64,000 bases of DNA. Source: RGIG9115 sp045644665 (GTDB taxonomy: Bacteria > Bacillota > Clostridia > UBA1381). The stretch spans positions 37,691 through 101,690 of the forward strand of contig JAZRHH010000018.1 in assembly GCA_045644665.1 (NCBI GenBank). Reading direction: 5' to 3'. Positions 1 through 8,578 of this stretch are shown here, piece by piece. Below the pieces are notes generated by a model. That model saw only the letters and a list, made by a program, of their open reading frames with translations. It ran no database searches and was not told the DNA's origin. Within the stretch, counting starts at the first letter, position 1; the number at the start of each line of letters is the position of its first letter. A program made the position numbers and the translations under genes.

Positions 1-92
1 GTAAAAAGTCCTGTTTTATCACTCAATCGTGTGTTCATAACTCCTTGAATACTCATAGCCGCTCCTGCTACAATTGCAAATATATATCCCAT
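1..92 (-). CDS. DMT-family transporter, YdcZ (DUF606) type, 5' part only
   Basis: Only the first 30 codons lie in the window; the gene runs off the left edge. The visible N-terminus (MGYIFAIVAGAAMSIQGVMN, then TRLSDKTGLF) is a hydrophobic first helix followed by the N-T-x-L segment typical of the small YdcZ/DUF606 inner-membrane transporters of the drug/metabolite superfamily. The ATG at 92 follows a GGAG site about 8 bases upstream. Family assignment rests on this short piece, and the substrate cannot be told. Confidence 0.6.
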   Translation of the reverse strand, partial: MGYIFAIVAGAAMSIQGVMNTRLSDKTGLF

Positions 93-108
93 AAAAATCT
101 CCTTTTTT

Positions 109-123
109 AATACTAATAGTATT
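109..123. promoter_or_regulatory. AATACT-AAT-AGTATT inverted repeat upstream of the DMT gene
   Basis: A perfect 6-bp inverted repeat with a 3-base centre lies 17 bases before the start of the leftward transporter gene, where a -10 element or operator would sit. Regulator unknown; it could be a chance AT-rich palindrome. Confidence 0.25.
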
Positions 124-160
124 TTTGTCATTAAATCAAAAAAAATACATTTTAGAAGAC

Positions 161-200
161 AAAATAAGCTGTTGCGTTTAAAAACGCAACAGCTTATTTT
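161..200 (-). terminator. Terminator hairpin after fbp
   Basis: A perfect 19-bp stem (161-179 with 182-200) and a 2-base loop overlap the stop codon of the leftward fbp gene. The A-rich base of the stem supplies the U tract on the minus-strand transcript. It separates fbp from the DMT gene. Confidence 0.75.
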
Positions 201-2112
201 ATCGTCTTTCTTTAATTTGACCGCTTCTGTAAGCTTCAAGAAGTGCTTCAAGAGCCTTTACCTTTTCGTTTATTTCGGCTCCGTTATCCGTTTCCTCTAT
301 GAGCATTCTGTGCTTCATAAGCTCAACTTCGGATATGGTGGGGAGTTCGATATTATTTTTCCATTCTTCAGGGCTGTGCTTTGCAAAAGCCATATACCTT
401 GAGCTGAATATAAACGTATATCCGCCTATTCCTGTTTTTGGTTGATATGCCTTTGATATTCCGCCGTCTATCATAAACAATAGTCCCTCGCCCTTTACAG
501 GGTTTTCGCCCATCTTTACAGGCACATGTCCGTTTATTATATGACCGCCCTCTGCCACCTTAAATTCCTTAAGGATTTTTTCGCATGGCTCTTTTTTTTC
601 AATAAGGGTGTAGTAGGAGTTCATGATTTCCTTGCCCACAGCCTTATCCTCTATAAAATAATGCTCAAATGATGCCATTTTGCTTTTTCCAAACAGTGGA
701 GAGTGCTTACCACACCACAAGTACCAGAAAATATCTGTAGTGGGAGAGTTTACCTCGCTGTTTGAAAAATAAGCTTCTCTTACTGCTTCATTTATATAGT
801 CAAGATACTCCTTGCCATGCATTTTACCTGCGCCTATATCAACACTCTTAAATTCGCCCTCTGCCGTCATTGGTATACAGCCGTGGTATAAAAGGTTGTT
901 GTTATAAACATAGTACATGCTGCCCTTTTCGTACAAAAATCTGATATGCTTTTGAAGCTTTGAGCTGTGCATAAATGATGCTGCAAGGGTGTTCATAAGC
1001 GCCTTTTCTTCGCTTGTAAGCTCTAGCGGATTTTCAGGGTCAACGGTCGGGAAGTTGCTGTCACAAAGAGGATATGTTTTGCCCTCTATTTCCACCGTCT
1101 TATCCTTAAAGTTAATATTCGGCAAAATATTCCTATGCCCCATTTGATATTCGAGATGTCTTAAATAAAGCTGCCCTTCCAGCTTAAACTGAATTATGGC
1201 AATTGCCTTATGCATTTTTGCCGCAAGTTCAATGCTCACACGGTCGTATTTGCTCTCATCAAGTATATGTGGAAGAAACCTTGTACAAGGGTCATTTTTG
1301 TAAACCTGTGATGCAAACATGGAAAGCGGTCGAAGATTAATTCCGTATCCGTCCTCAAGGCAGTCAAAGTTATTATAGCTTGTTCCTGTTCTTATTACGT
1401 TTGCAATACAAGTAAGATTTCCTGAAGCTGCACCCATCCATACAATATCGTGGTTACCCCACTGAATATCCACGTCATGAAAGCTCATAAGCTCGTCCAT
1501 AATAAGGTCTGCACGGGGGCCTCTGTCAAATATATCTCCAATTATATGAAGTCTGTCAACTGCAATATCCCTTATCATTTTACAAAGAACTATTATAAAT
1601 TCCTCTGCAACCCCTGCGCGAAGAATTGCCGCTATTATTCTCTCAAAGTGCACGTCCTTGTTAGCTCCGCGGAAATATAAAAATTCCTCTATAACATAGG
1701 AAAAACTGGATGGTGTTTTTTTGCGTATTCTTGAAATCGTATACTTTCCTGCCAAATCCCTGAAAATTTCAATAAGGGCAGAAACCTTAAGCTTAAACCA
1801 TTCATCAAAGTTCTCCTGTTTGGAAACGTCTTTGAGATGTGTTTCCGGCTGGTATATAATTCCGGCGAGTGTTGCTCTGTCTTTCTCCGTCATTGTTCTT
1901 GAAAAAAGCTCGTCAATTCGCATCTTAATAACACCGGAAGCACTTTTTAACTGATGAATAAATGCCTCGTGTTCACCATGTAGGTCGCTGAAAAAATATT
2001 CCGTACCCTTTGGCATGCCGCTGATTGTAAGTAAGTTTATCATTTCAGCTGCTGCTGTATCAATATTTGGATATATGTCTGATAAAAGTCTTAGGTATTG
2101 TAAATCAAGCAT
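199..2112 (-). CDS. fbp: Fructose-1,6-bisphosphatase, class III
   Basis: Gluconeogenic enzyme hydrolysing fructose 1,6-bisphosphate to fructose 6-phosphate in the cytosol. At 637 aa it has the length of the Firmicutes class III enzymes, which are calcineurin-like metallophosphoesterases unrelated to class I and II. The metal-binding motifs are visible: SDLHGEH at 42-48, GDIFDRG at 192-198 and GNHD at 219-222. The ATG lies 3 bp after the S41 protease stop, so the two genes are probably co-transcribed, with the protease first. No regulatory domain was recognised. Confidence 0.95.
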   Translation of the reverse strand: MLDLQYLRLLSDIYPNIDTAAAEMINLLTISGMPKGTEYFFSDLHGEHEAFIHQLKSASGVIKMRIDELFSRTMTEKDRATLAGIIYQPETHLKDVSKQENFDEWFKLKVSALIEIFRDLAGKYTISRIRKKTPSSFSYVIEEFLYFRGANKDVHFERIIAAILRAGVAEEFIIVLCKMIRDIAVDRLHIIGDIFDRGPRADLIMDELMSFHDVDIQWGNHDIVWMGAASGNLTCIANVIRTGTSYNNFDCLEDGYGINLRPLSMFASQVYKNDPCTRFLPHILDESKYDRVSIELAAKMHKAIAIIQFKLEGQLYLRHLEYQMGHRNILPNINFKDKTVEIEGKTYPLCDSNFPTVDPENPLELTSEEKALMNTLAASFMHSSKLQKHIRFLYEKGSMYYVYNNNLLYHGCIPMTAEGEFKSVDIGAGKMHGKEYLDYINEAVREAYFSNSEVNSPTTDIFWYLWCGKHSPLFGKSKMASFEHYFIEDKAVGKEIMNSYYTLIEKKEPCEKILKEFKVAEGGHIINGHVPVKMGENPVKGEGLLFMIDGGISKAYQPKTGIGGYTFIFSSRYMAFAKHSPEEWKNNIELPTISEVELMKHRMLIEETDNGAEINEKVKALEALLEAYRSGQIKERR

Positions 2113-2115
2113 ATA

Positions 2116-3264
2116 TTATTTCCTTTCCTTTAAATAATCTACTGCGGACTTTAGCTGAATGTCTTCCTCGCCGCTGTTTGCTATTGTAATATCGGGCGTT
2201 ATACCTGTGCCCTCTACACAGGTTCCAAGAGGTGTATAGTATTTTGCAACAGTTACAGTCATCCCTGAACCGTCAGAAAATCCCATAACGTGCTGCATTA
2301 CTCCTTTTCCATAGGTTTTTTCTCCTATAACCGTTGCTTTTTTATAGTCCCTTAGTGCACCTGTCATAAGTTCCGAGGCACTTGCAGAGTTCCCATTAAC
2401 AAGTACCACCATTGGCAGAGTCATTTCCTCTTTGTCTGACTTCATTTCTGTCCTGTTTCCAAATTTATCCTCGTAGTACATAATTATGCCCTCGGGCACA
2501 ATGGAGTCTATTATATGACTTACAACCTGCAAATCACCTCCGCCGTTATCCCTAAGGTCTATTATCAGCTTTTTCATTCCCTCTTTTGTAAGCTCCTCAA
2601 TTGCAGCCTCAAATTCCTTGTCTGTAGATGGGTCTTTTTGTGACATAGTATTGTTAAAGGCGGAAATTCTAATATATCCTATTTCGCCATCTTTCATGGA
2701 ACAGGATACAGTATCCTCATGTATACGCTCTCTTATAAGGGTAAGGTCTAAATTTTTTGTACCCCTTTTAATGGTAATTTCAACAGGAGTATTTTCTACG
2801 CCCTTTATTTTATTAACTGCCTCTGTCATTTGAGAGCCTGCGTATGTTGTACCCTCAACTGCCACAATTACATCTCCCTCAACAATACCGGCCTTTTCAC
2901 CGGGGGAGTTTTCCATAACAGATGTAACAAGAATTTCATCCTTTTCCTTATCCCACACAACAGTAACGCCGATGCCTATAAAATCACCCTTTGATAAATT
3001 CTTATAATCGGAAAACTGTTTTTTGTCGTAGTAAATAGTATATGGGTCTTCAAGGGAGGCTGTAATGCCAAGAGCTGCCATATCAGCAGCCTTTTCCTCG
3101 TCATAGGTGTACAAAAATTTACTGTCAAGAACGCCTTGTATGCTCGACAGCTTAGAATAAAGTCCCGAATGTACGTATATATCGTATACGCCACGCGCTG
3201 TCCATGCCGCCACCGCGCCAATAACTCCGGCGGCAATAATTGCAATAGTAGATTTTTTGCTCAA
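2116..3264 (-). CDS. S41-family carboxy-terminal processing protease (CtpA-like)
   Basis: Membrane-anchored serine protease of the Tsp/CtpA family acting outside the membrane on C-terminal tails of substrates. Order: signal anchor about residues 5-22, PDZ domain about 90-180 (GIGV, then the PGEKAGIVEGD segment), then the S41 catalytic domain. The catalytic dyad is visible as Ser295 in GNSASASE and Lys320 in GEKTYGKG, exactly 25 residues apart as in the family. At 382 aa it is slightly short but complete. It precedes fbp by 3 bp in the same direction; no functional link to gluconeogenesis is evident. Confidence 0.92.
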   Translation of the reverse strand: MSKKSTIAIIAAGVIGAVAAWTARGVYDIYVHSGLYSKLSSIQGVLDSKFLYTYDEEKAADMAALGITASLEDPYTIYYDKKQFSDYKNLSKGDFIGIGVTVVWDKEKDEILVTSVMENSPGEKAGIVEGDVIVAVEGTTYAGSQMTEAVNKIKGVENTPVEITIKRGTKNLDLTLIRERIHEDTVSCSMKDGEIGYIRISAFNNTMSQKDPSTDKEFEAAIEELTKEGMKKLIIDLRDNGGGDLQVVSHIIDSIVPEGIIMYYEDKFGNRTEMKSDKEEMTLPMVVLVNGNSASASELMTGALRDYKKATVIGEKTYGKGVMQHVMGFSDGSGMTVTVAKYYTPLGTCVEGTGITPDITIANSGEEDIQLKSAVDYLKERK

Positions 3265-3284
3265 AACAAAAACTCCTTTTTAAC

Positions 3285-3322
3285 AAAAAGGCTGTCTTGA
3301 ATTAAATCAAAACAGCCTGTTT
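3285..3322 (-). terminator. Terminator after the PucR-type regulator
   Basis: AGGCTGT (3289-3295) pairs with ACAGCCT (3312-3318), with an inner TTGA/TCAA pairing. A U run follows on the minus transcript. It lies between the regulator and the S41 protease and is just downstream of the regulator stop. Confidence 0.7.
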
Positions 3323-3324
3323 TT

Positions 3325-4419
3325 TCATATTTTCATTGAATCAGAAGCAAGATACTTATGAACCATCATAGCTACCTTGAATACTATAGCCTGGTCAAAC
3401 TTTCTAAGGTCAAGACCTGTAAGCTTATAAATCTTCTCAAGACGGTAAACAAGGGTGTTTCTGTGAACAAAAAGCTGTCTTGATGTTTCACTGACATTAA
3501 GGTCATTCTCAAAGAACTTGTTTATTGTAAGAATTGTTTCTTCGTCAAGTGAAGCTATATCGCCTTTCTTAAACACTTCATGAAGGAAAAGCTCGCAAAG
3601 CTTTATTGGAAGCTGATAAATAAGACGGCCTATTCCAAGATTGTCATAGTTTAAGATATATTTCTCTTCTTCAAAAACCTTTCCAACCTCAAGGGCAATT
3701 TGTGCTTCCTTGTAGCAGCTGTTAAGCTCGTCAAGAGTAGCGGCAATTGTGCCGACGCCCACTAAAGTATTAAGGAAAGTTTCGCCGTTAACTGTGTCAA
3801 CTATTGACTGTGCAATTTGCTGAAGCTCTTCGTCTGTAGGAAGCTGACGCATTTCCTTGATAAGAACGACGTTTGAGCTGTCAACGCTGATTACAAAGTC
3901 GTGCTCTTTGTCAGGGAACATGTTACGTACAACTTCGTATATGCCTGAATCAGAGCGTTCGCTTGATTTAATATAAAATACAGCGCGGGGAATGTCTGCT
4001 TCAACATGAAGCTCCTTTGCTTTTTGATGAAGGTCAAATGCAAGAAGGTTGTCAAAAATAATATTTTGCATAAACATTGTCTTGTCATACTTTTCATCAT
4101 AGTAGTGACGGACATTGTTAGCAGCTACAACAACAGCGCTGCAGCATACCTTTGAAACCTCGTCAGTACCCTCAACGTATACTATATATTCAGAATAAGG
4201 CTTATTCGAAAGAACCTTTACGGTGTAGCCGTCTTTGAAAAGGATTTTGTCGCTGCTTGAAATTGCATAAACCAAATCCTCCAAAACTTCAGGTCTTGGC
4301 TCTGCACCTGTGGATGCAAGTATAAGCCCCTGAGTATCGGCAATACCAAATCTTTTTGGGAATACATCAGCCATTTGGGTGATAATATTCTGAAATGCCT
4401 TGCTAATCATTTTTAACAT
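3325..4419 (-). CDS. PucR/CdaR-type transcriptional regulator
   Basis: Predicted DNA-binding regulator of 364 aa. The C-terminal 60 or so residues (about 295-355) match the PucR helix-turn-helix, with the characteristic segment SRQLFVHRNTLVYRLEKI. The N-terminal two thirds look like a small-molecule sensing and linker region, as in CdaR/PucR proteins that respond to sugar diacids or purine-related signals. The effector here is unknown, and no adjacent diacid or purine catabolic gene points to one. It has its own promoter and terminator, so it is monocistronic. Confidence 0.85.
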   Translation of the reverse strand: MLKMISKAFQNIITQMADVFPKRFGIADTQGLILASTGAEPRPEVLEDLVYAISSSDKILFKDGYTVKVLSNKPYSEYIVYVEGTDEVSKVCCSAVVVAANNVRHYYDEKYDKTMFMQNIIFDNLLAFDLHQKAKELHVEADIPRAVFYIKSSERSDSGIYEVVRNMFPDKEHDFVISVDSSNVVLIKEMRQLPTDEELQQIAQSIVDTVNGETFLNTLVGVGTIAATLDELNSCYKEAQIALEVGKVFEEEKYILNYDNLGIGRLIYQLPIKLCELFLHEVFKKGDIASLDEETILTINKFFENDLNVSETSRQLFVHRNTLVYRLEKIYKLTGLDLRKFDQAIVFKVAMMVHKYLASDSMKI

Positions 4420-4459
4420 TCCTCCCGCGTAATTTAAAAATTTGCGTACTTATTAAACA

Positions 4460-4488
4460 ATTATACATCAAATGTTTTGTTTTTGCAA
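4460..4488 (-). promoter_or_regulatory. Sigma-A-like promoter of the PucR-type regulator
   Basis: On the minus strand TTGCAA (4488-4483) and TATAAT (4465-4460) are separated by 17 bp, about 40 bases before the regulator start. Confidence 0.65.
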
Positions 4489-4529
4489 GGCTTTTTTTGA
4501 AAAAAATTTAAATATTTTGTAAATATTTG

Positions 4530-5300
4530 CTAAACATATTTTTTCATCTGCTTAAGAGCGCTTTTTTCAAGACGAGAAACCTGTGCCTGACTTATACCAA
4601 TTTCGTTGGCAACCTCCATTTGTGTTCTTCCGTGGAAGAAGCGAAGGCTCAGAATATGCTTTTCTCTTTGGTCAAGATGCTTCATTGCCTCGTTTATGGA
4701 TATGTTTTCAAGCCAGCTTTCGTCATTGTTTTTCTCGTCCTTTACCTGGTCCATAACATAAATTGCCTCGCCTCCGTCATGGTAAACAGGTTCAAACAAT
4801 GATACAGGGTCGGATATGGCATCAAGAGCAAAAACTACATCTTTTTTGGGAAGATTAAGCTCCTTTGCAATTTCAGCAATAGTGGGCTCTCTGGAGTTCT
4901 GGTTTACCAGCCGCTCCTTTACCTGTAGTGCTTTATATGCAATATCCTTAAGGGAACGGGAAACTCGTATAGAATTATTATCCCTCAGGTATCTTCTTAT
5001 TTCTCCTATTATCATGGGAACGGCGTAGGTGCTGAACTGGACGTTTTGGGATAGGTCAAAGTTATCAATTGCCTTTATAAGACCAATGCAACCTACCTGG
5101 AATAAATCGTCCGGGTTTTCACCTCTGTTTGAAAATCTTTGTATTACACTAAGGACAAGGCGCAGGTTGCCGTGAACAAATTTTTCACGAGCTGTAGCAT
5201 CTCCTGCCTTTATTTTTAAAAACAGCTCCTTTTTTTCCTCTCTTGAAAGTACCGGCAGCTTAGAAGTGTTTACGCCGCATATTTCAACCTTGTTTATCAT
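4530..5300 (-). CDS. sigG: RNA polymerase sporulation sigma factor SigG
   Basis: Late forespore-specific sigma factor controlling spore DNA-protection and germination genes. The N-terminal NKVEICGVNTSKLPVL is diagnostic of SigG. Then come sigma region 2 (LFQVGCIGLIKAIDNFD and FSTYAVPMIIGEIRRYLRD), region 3, and a region 4 helix-turn-helix near the end (RTQMEVANEIGISQAQVSRLEKSALKQMK). At 256 aa it is full length. In many spore formers sigG follows spoIIGA and sigE; here neither is present and the gene stands alone. This is the strongest evidence that the organism forms endospores. Confidence 0.96.
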   Translation of the reverse strand: MINKVEICGVNTSKLPVLSREEKKELFLKIKAGDATAREKFVHGNLRLVLSVIQRFSNRGENPDDLFQVGCIGLIKAIDNFDLSQNVQFSTYAVPMIIGEIRRYLRDNNSIRVSRSLKDIAYKALQVKERLVNQNSREPTIAEIAKELNLPKKDVVFALDAISDPVSLFEPVYHDGGEAIYVMDQVKDEKNNDESWLENISINEAMKHLDQREKHILSLRFFHGRTQMEVANEIGISQAQVSRLEKSALKQMKKYV

Positions 5301-5324
5301 TTTCTTTTCCCTCCTCTTTTAAAG

Positions 5325-5342
5325 ATAGCCCCGTGGGGCTAT
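5325..5342. other. Perfect 8-bp palindrome in the sigG leader
   Basis: ATAGCCCC and GGGGCTAT flank a 2-base centre about 25-42 bp upstream of the sigG start. No T run follows on the plus strand, and on the minus strand it would lie in the sigG 5' leader. It may be an operator or leader hairpin. Function unknown. Confidence 0.4.
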
Positions 5343-5421
5343 GTACAAAAAAGGCAAAAAAGCTGTTTAAAAATATTCTGCCCTTGATTTCCAAAAATTA
5401 TTCCAAAACTCCAAATTCATG

Positions 5422-5450
5422 TTGACAATATAATGTTTTTTTGATAGAAT
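5422..5450 (+). promoter_or_regulatory. Sigma-A-like promoter of prfA
   Basis: TTGACA (5422-5427) and TAGAAT (5445-5450) with a 17-bp spacer, 37 bp before the prfA start. Confidence 0.7.
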
Positions 5451-5487
5451 TATAATACCTATTTTTGTATATTGAGGTAGATAATAT

Positions 5488-6558
5488 ATGTTTGATAAAT
5501 TAGAGGCACTTGAGGAAAGGTTTAATACTCTTGCAGAAAAAATAAGCGACCCTGCCGTAATGGAGGACAGAGCCGCATGGACAAAAATGTGCAAGGACCA
5601 TTCCGATATCTCGCCTATTATTGATAAGTATAAAGAATACAAGGCAGCAAAGCAGACCATTGCTGATGATAAGGAAATGCTTGCAGAGGGAGTAGAAAAG
5701 GATTTTGAGGATATGCTCCGTGAAGAAATCAGCGAAAAGGAAAAGGAGCTTTTGGAGATTGGTGATGAACTGAAAATTCTGCTTCTTCCAAAAGACCCAA
5801 ATGACGAGAAAAACGTTATTGTGGAAATAAGAGGCGGAACAGGCGGAGATGAGGCTGCGCTTTTTGCGGCGGACCTTATGCGTATGTATTCTATGTATGC
5901 AGAGGCAAGACGCTGGAAGATAGATGTTTTAAACTCTAACCCAACAGATATAGGCGGCTATAAGGAAATTTGCTTTTCCATAGAGGGCGCAGGCGCATAT
6001 TCAAGACTAAAGTTTGAAAGCGGCGTTCACAGAGTGCAGAGAGTTCCTGCAACAGAGTCCGGAGGACGTATTCACACATCAGCCGTAACAGTTGCTGTTC
6101 TTCCGGAGGTTGAGGACGTAGAGGTTGAAATAAACCAGAACGACCTAAGAATAGATGTATTCCGTGCAGGGGGTCCCGGCGGTCAGTGCGTTAACACAAC
6201 AGACTCTGCTGTGCGTGTAACCCATATTCCTACAGGCATTGTAGTATCCTGTCAGGACGAGAAATCACAGCACAAGAACAAAGATAAGGCAATGAAAATT
6301 CTAAGGTCCCGTATATATGACCACCTGGAAGCAGAGCGTCATAAGGAAATTGCAGACGAGAGAAAATCACAGGTAGGCTCTGGTGACAGAAGTGAAAGAA
6401 TAAGAACATACAACTTCCCTCAGGGAAGAGTTACAGACCACAGAATAAACCTTACGCTGTATAAGCTTGAACAGTTTTTAAATGGCAGCATAGACGAAAT
6501 TATTGACGCACTTATTACAGCGGACCAAAGTGAAAAACTTGCAAATGCCGGAGATTAA
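5488..6558 (+). CDS. prfA: Peptide chain release factor 1
   Basis: Class I release factor that recognises UAA and UAG and triggers peptidyl-tRNA hydrolysis on the ribosome. 356 aa, normal length. The tripeptide anticodon PAT at 187-189 (inside RVPATESGG) marks RF1 rather than RF2, and the catalytic GGQ is at 231-233. An SD-like GAGGTAG precedes the ATG. In many Firmicutes it lies beside prmC and rpmE; here it heads a rightward set followed after 13 bp by an unrelated membrane-anchored protein gene. Confidence 0.97.
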   Translation: MFDKLEALEERFNTLAEKISDPAVMEDRAAWTKMCKDHSDISPIIDKYKEYKAAKQTIADDKEMLAEGVEKDFEDMLREEISEKEKELLEIGDELKILLLPKDPNDEKNVIVEIRGGTGGDEAALFAADLMRMYSMYAEARRWKIDVLNSNPTDIGGYKEICFSIEGAGAYSRLKFESGVHRVQRVPATESGGRIHTSAVTVAVLPEVEDVEVEINQNDLRIDVFRAGGPGGQCVNTTDSAVRVTHIPTGIVVSCQDEKSQHKNKDKAMKILRSRIYDHLEAERHKEIADERKSQVGSGDRSERIRTYNFPQGRVTDHRINLTLYKLEQFLNGSIDEIIDALITADQSEKLANAGD

Positions 6559-6571
6559 AAGGAGAACTTTT

Positions 6572-7189
6572 ATGAAGTGTAAAAACAAGGTGCTCATAAC
6601 CATAGGAATTGTGCTGATTATAATTATTTGTACGGCTTTTGGGATTTATGAGTTTTACGGTAAAGATAAAATAGAAGAAACTCTCGAAAAGGCACAGCAG
6701 GTGCTTACGGATGAAACTGTCAGAAAAGAAATTGACGAATTTGTCCAGGAAATGGGAGATACGGGGGTTTTGAATGAGGTTCAGGTGCAGGAATACAATG
6801 AACAGAAGCAGCACAGTTCTGCAGAGCAAAAAGAGCAGGAGAAACAACAGAGCACTGTAGAGCAGGAGAAACAACAGGGCACTGTAGAGCAAAAAAAGTA
6901 TACGGAGCAAAACGCACCAAAAACTCAAAAAGAAAATCATGCAAGTACAACGCCTACTCGCTCGTCTGAAAACTCAACTTCCCTTATGGACAGAGTAAAG
7001 TCCGCTATGACAGCTGATGAGTTTGCGTTTGCTATGTCGGTATACTCCAGGGTTGATACAGGGTATGTTCTAAGTAACATAAACACAAACAGGGCAGCTG
7101 TAAAAAAGTATATACAAAGTGTACTTTCAGGAGACGAAATTTCAAGAAGTCTTGCTATATACAATAAATACTCACATCTTCTAAATTAG
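6572..7189 (+). CDS. Membrane-anchored Gln/Glu-rich protein of unknown function
   Basis: Start chosen at the ATG of MKCKNKVLITIG (205 aa), which has an AAAGGAGA site 7-14 bases upstream. One N-terminal membrane segment spans about residues 8-27 (ITIGIVLIIIICTAFGIYEF), so the rest is probably outside the membrane. The middle (about 68-115) is low-complexity Gln/Glu/Lys with a tandemly repeated EQEKQQ(S/G)TV unit. The C-terminal 70 residues are better ordered, with helical alternation around MTADEFAFAMSVYSRV. No known family was recognised. Confidence 0.7.
   Translation: MKCKNKVLITIGIVLIIIICTAFGIYEFYGKDKIEETLEKAQQVLTDETVRKEIDEFVQEMGDTGVLNEVQVQEYNEQKQHSSAEQKEQEKQQSTVEQEKQQGTVEQKKYTEQNAPKTQKENHASTTPTRSSENSTSLMDRVKSAMTADEFAFAMSVYSRVDTGYVLSNINTNRAAVKKYIQSVLSGDEISRSLAIYNKYSHLLN
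6833..6886 (+). repeat. 27-bp tandem repeat, two copies, inside the Gln-rich protein gene
   Basis: Two consecutive 27-bp units (6833-6859 and 6860-6886) differ at one base and encode EQEKQQ(S/G)TV. A shorter related stretch precedes and follows them. The length is a multiple of three, so copy number could vary without frameshift. Confidence 0.85.
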
Positions 7190-7200
7190 AGGGATATATT

Positions 7201-7707
7201 ATGTTAAATGTTGTGCTTGTGGAACCTGAAATTCCGCAGAATACGGGAAACATTGCAAGGACGTGTGCCGCAACTGGTGCAAAGCTCCATATAATAAAGC
7301 CTATGGGCTTTGAAATTGATGACAGGAAGCTTAAAAGAGCAGGTCTTGACTACTGGCATCTTCTTGGGGTACGGTACTATGACGGACTTTCCGAGTTTTT
7401 TGAAAAAAATCCGGGTGCAAGATGTTTTTTTGCATCAACCAAGGCAATTAATACATATTCGGATGTAAAATATTGTGACGGTGATTATATATTTTTTGGA
7501 AAAGAAACAAAGGGGCTCCCGGAGGAGCTTTTGTATAAAAACGAAAAAAGCTGCATAAGAATACCCATGATAAACGAGGCAAGAAGCCTTAATCTTTCAA
7601 ATGCAGTTGCAATAGTTGTCTATGAAGCATTAAGGCAAAATTCCTTTTTTGAGCTTCAAAGCAAAGGACAGCTTACAAAGTATGAATGGAGTGAACAAAA
7701 TGGCTGA
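7201..7707 (+). CDS. trmL: tRNA (cytidine(34)-2'-O)-methyltransferase TrmL
   Basis: SPOUT-class SAM-dependent enzyme that 2'-O-methylates the wobble base of tRNA-Leu isoacceptors. 168 aa. Visible family motifs: EPEIPQNTGNIARTCAATG at the N-terminus, the GKETKGLPEE loop, and the C-terminal knot segment IPMINEARSLNLSNAVAIVVYEA. The start follows a GAGGGA-type site. It ends 8 bp inside the start of degV, so the two are translationally close. Confidence 0.93.
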   Translation: MLNVVLVEPEIPQNTGNIARTCAATGAKLHIIKPMGFEIDDRKLKRAGLDYWHLLGVRYYDGLSEFFEKNPGARCFFASTKAINTYSDVKYCDGDYIFFGKETKGLPEELLYKNEKSCIRIPMINEARSLNLSNAVAIVVYEALRQNSFFELQSKGQLTKYEWSEQNG

Positions 7708-8563
7708 TATTAAAATAATGGTAGATTCAGGAGCAGATATGCCTGATGAGCTTAGAGAGCAGTATGGAATAGGTCTTATACCACTTCTTAGTGTGTTTGG
7801 TGAAAAGTCATATGTTATAGGTGAGGAGCTTTCAAACGAGAAGTTTTATGACATGCTTGTAAACGGCAGCATTCACCCTAAAACATCACAGACTCCTTAT
7901 GCAGATATGTATGATATACTACTTAGGGAAAGCCGTGAGCATGAAACGGTAATTTATTTTACCCTTTCATCATTTGCAAGCGGGCAAAACCATTCTGCAC
8001 AGCTTGTAAGAGACGATATACTGGAAACAGACAATCCTGACGCAAATATTATTATATTTGATACAATGAGCTTTTCCGGTATCATTGCAAAAATTGCTAT
8101 TGAGGCAGCAAAAATGGCACAGGCAGGAAAGAGTGCGGATGAAATAGTTGAATTTTGCAATGTATATAAAGACAAGTGGCATGCTTTTATGCTTGTTAGC
8201 GATCTTGCCTACCTTGAAAAAGGCGGAAGAATGAGAAAAACAGCCGCAGTTGTGGGCAGCCTGCTTGACATAAAGCCTGTTCTTACAGTTTCAAACGGTC
8301 TTATAGAGGTTGAAGCAAAGCTTAGAGGTAAAAAGAAGCTTTGCAGAAAGCTGTGTGATTTAGCTCTTGAATATGAGGGCTTTGACGAAAGTGCGGCAGA
8401 GTTTATCATAATGCATTCGGATAAGGAAGCTGCAGCAGAGCTTAGGGAAATGGTTGAGGAAGAATTTGACACTTCAAATGGTATACTTGAAATGGAGTTT
8501 GGTCCTCTCATTGGCACAAATACAGGACCGGGCGCATTTGCAATTGTAATCAGAACCGTGTGA
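7700..8563 (+). CDS. DegV-family fatty-acid-binding protein
   Basis: 287 aa from the ATG at 7700 (MADIKIMVDSGAD), which overlaps the trmL end by 8 bp and has GGAG about 9 bases upstream; in-frame codons further upstream lie within trmL and look unlikely. DegV proteins bind a long-chain fatty acid and, in Firmicutes, the FakB members present it to the kinase FakA. The VDSGADMPDEL start, KTSQTPYADMYDIL and SDLAYLEKGGRM segments are typical. No fakA is in the window, so the role in phospholipid synthesis is by family only. Confidence 0.9.
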   Translation: MADIKIMVDSGADMPDELREQYGIGLIPLLSVFGEKSYVIGEELSNEKFYDMLVNGSIHPKTSQTPYADMYDILLRESREHETVIYFTLSSFASGQNHSAQLVRDDILETDNPDANIIIFDTMSFSGIIAKIAIEAAKMAQAGKSADEIVEFCNVYKDKWHAFMLVSDLAYLEKGGRMRKTAAVVGSLLDIKPVLTVSNGLIEVEAKLRGKKKLCRKLCDLALEYEGFDESAAEFIIMHSDKEAAAELREMVEEEFDTSNGILEMEFGPLIGTNTGPGAFAIVIRTV

Positions 8564-8578
8564 AAGGGATGTATATAA

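Noticed and set aside
6515..6950. Long minus-strand frames opposite the Gln-rich protein gene
   Set aside because: They are Leu/Phe-rich antisense images of the repeat tract without start signals.
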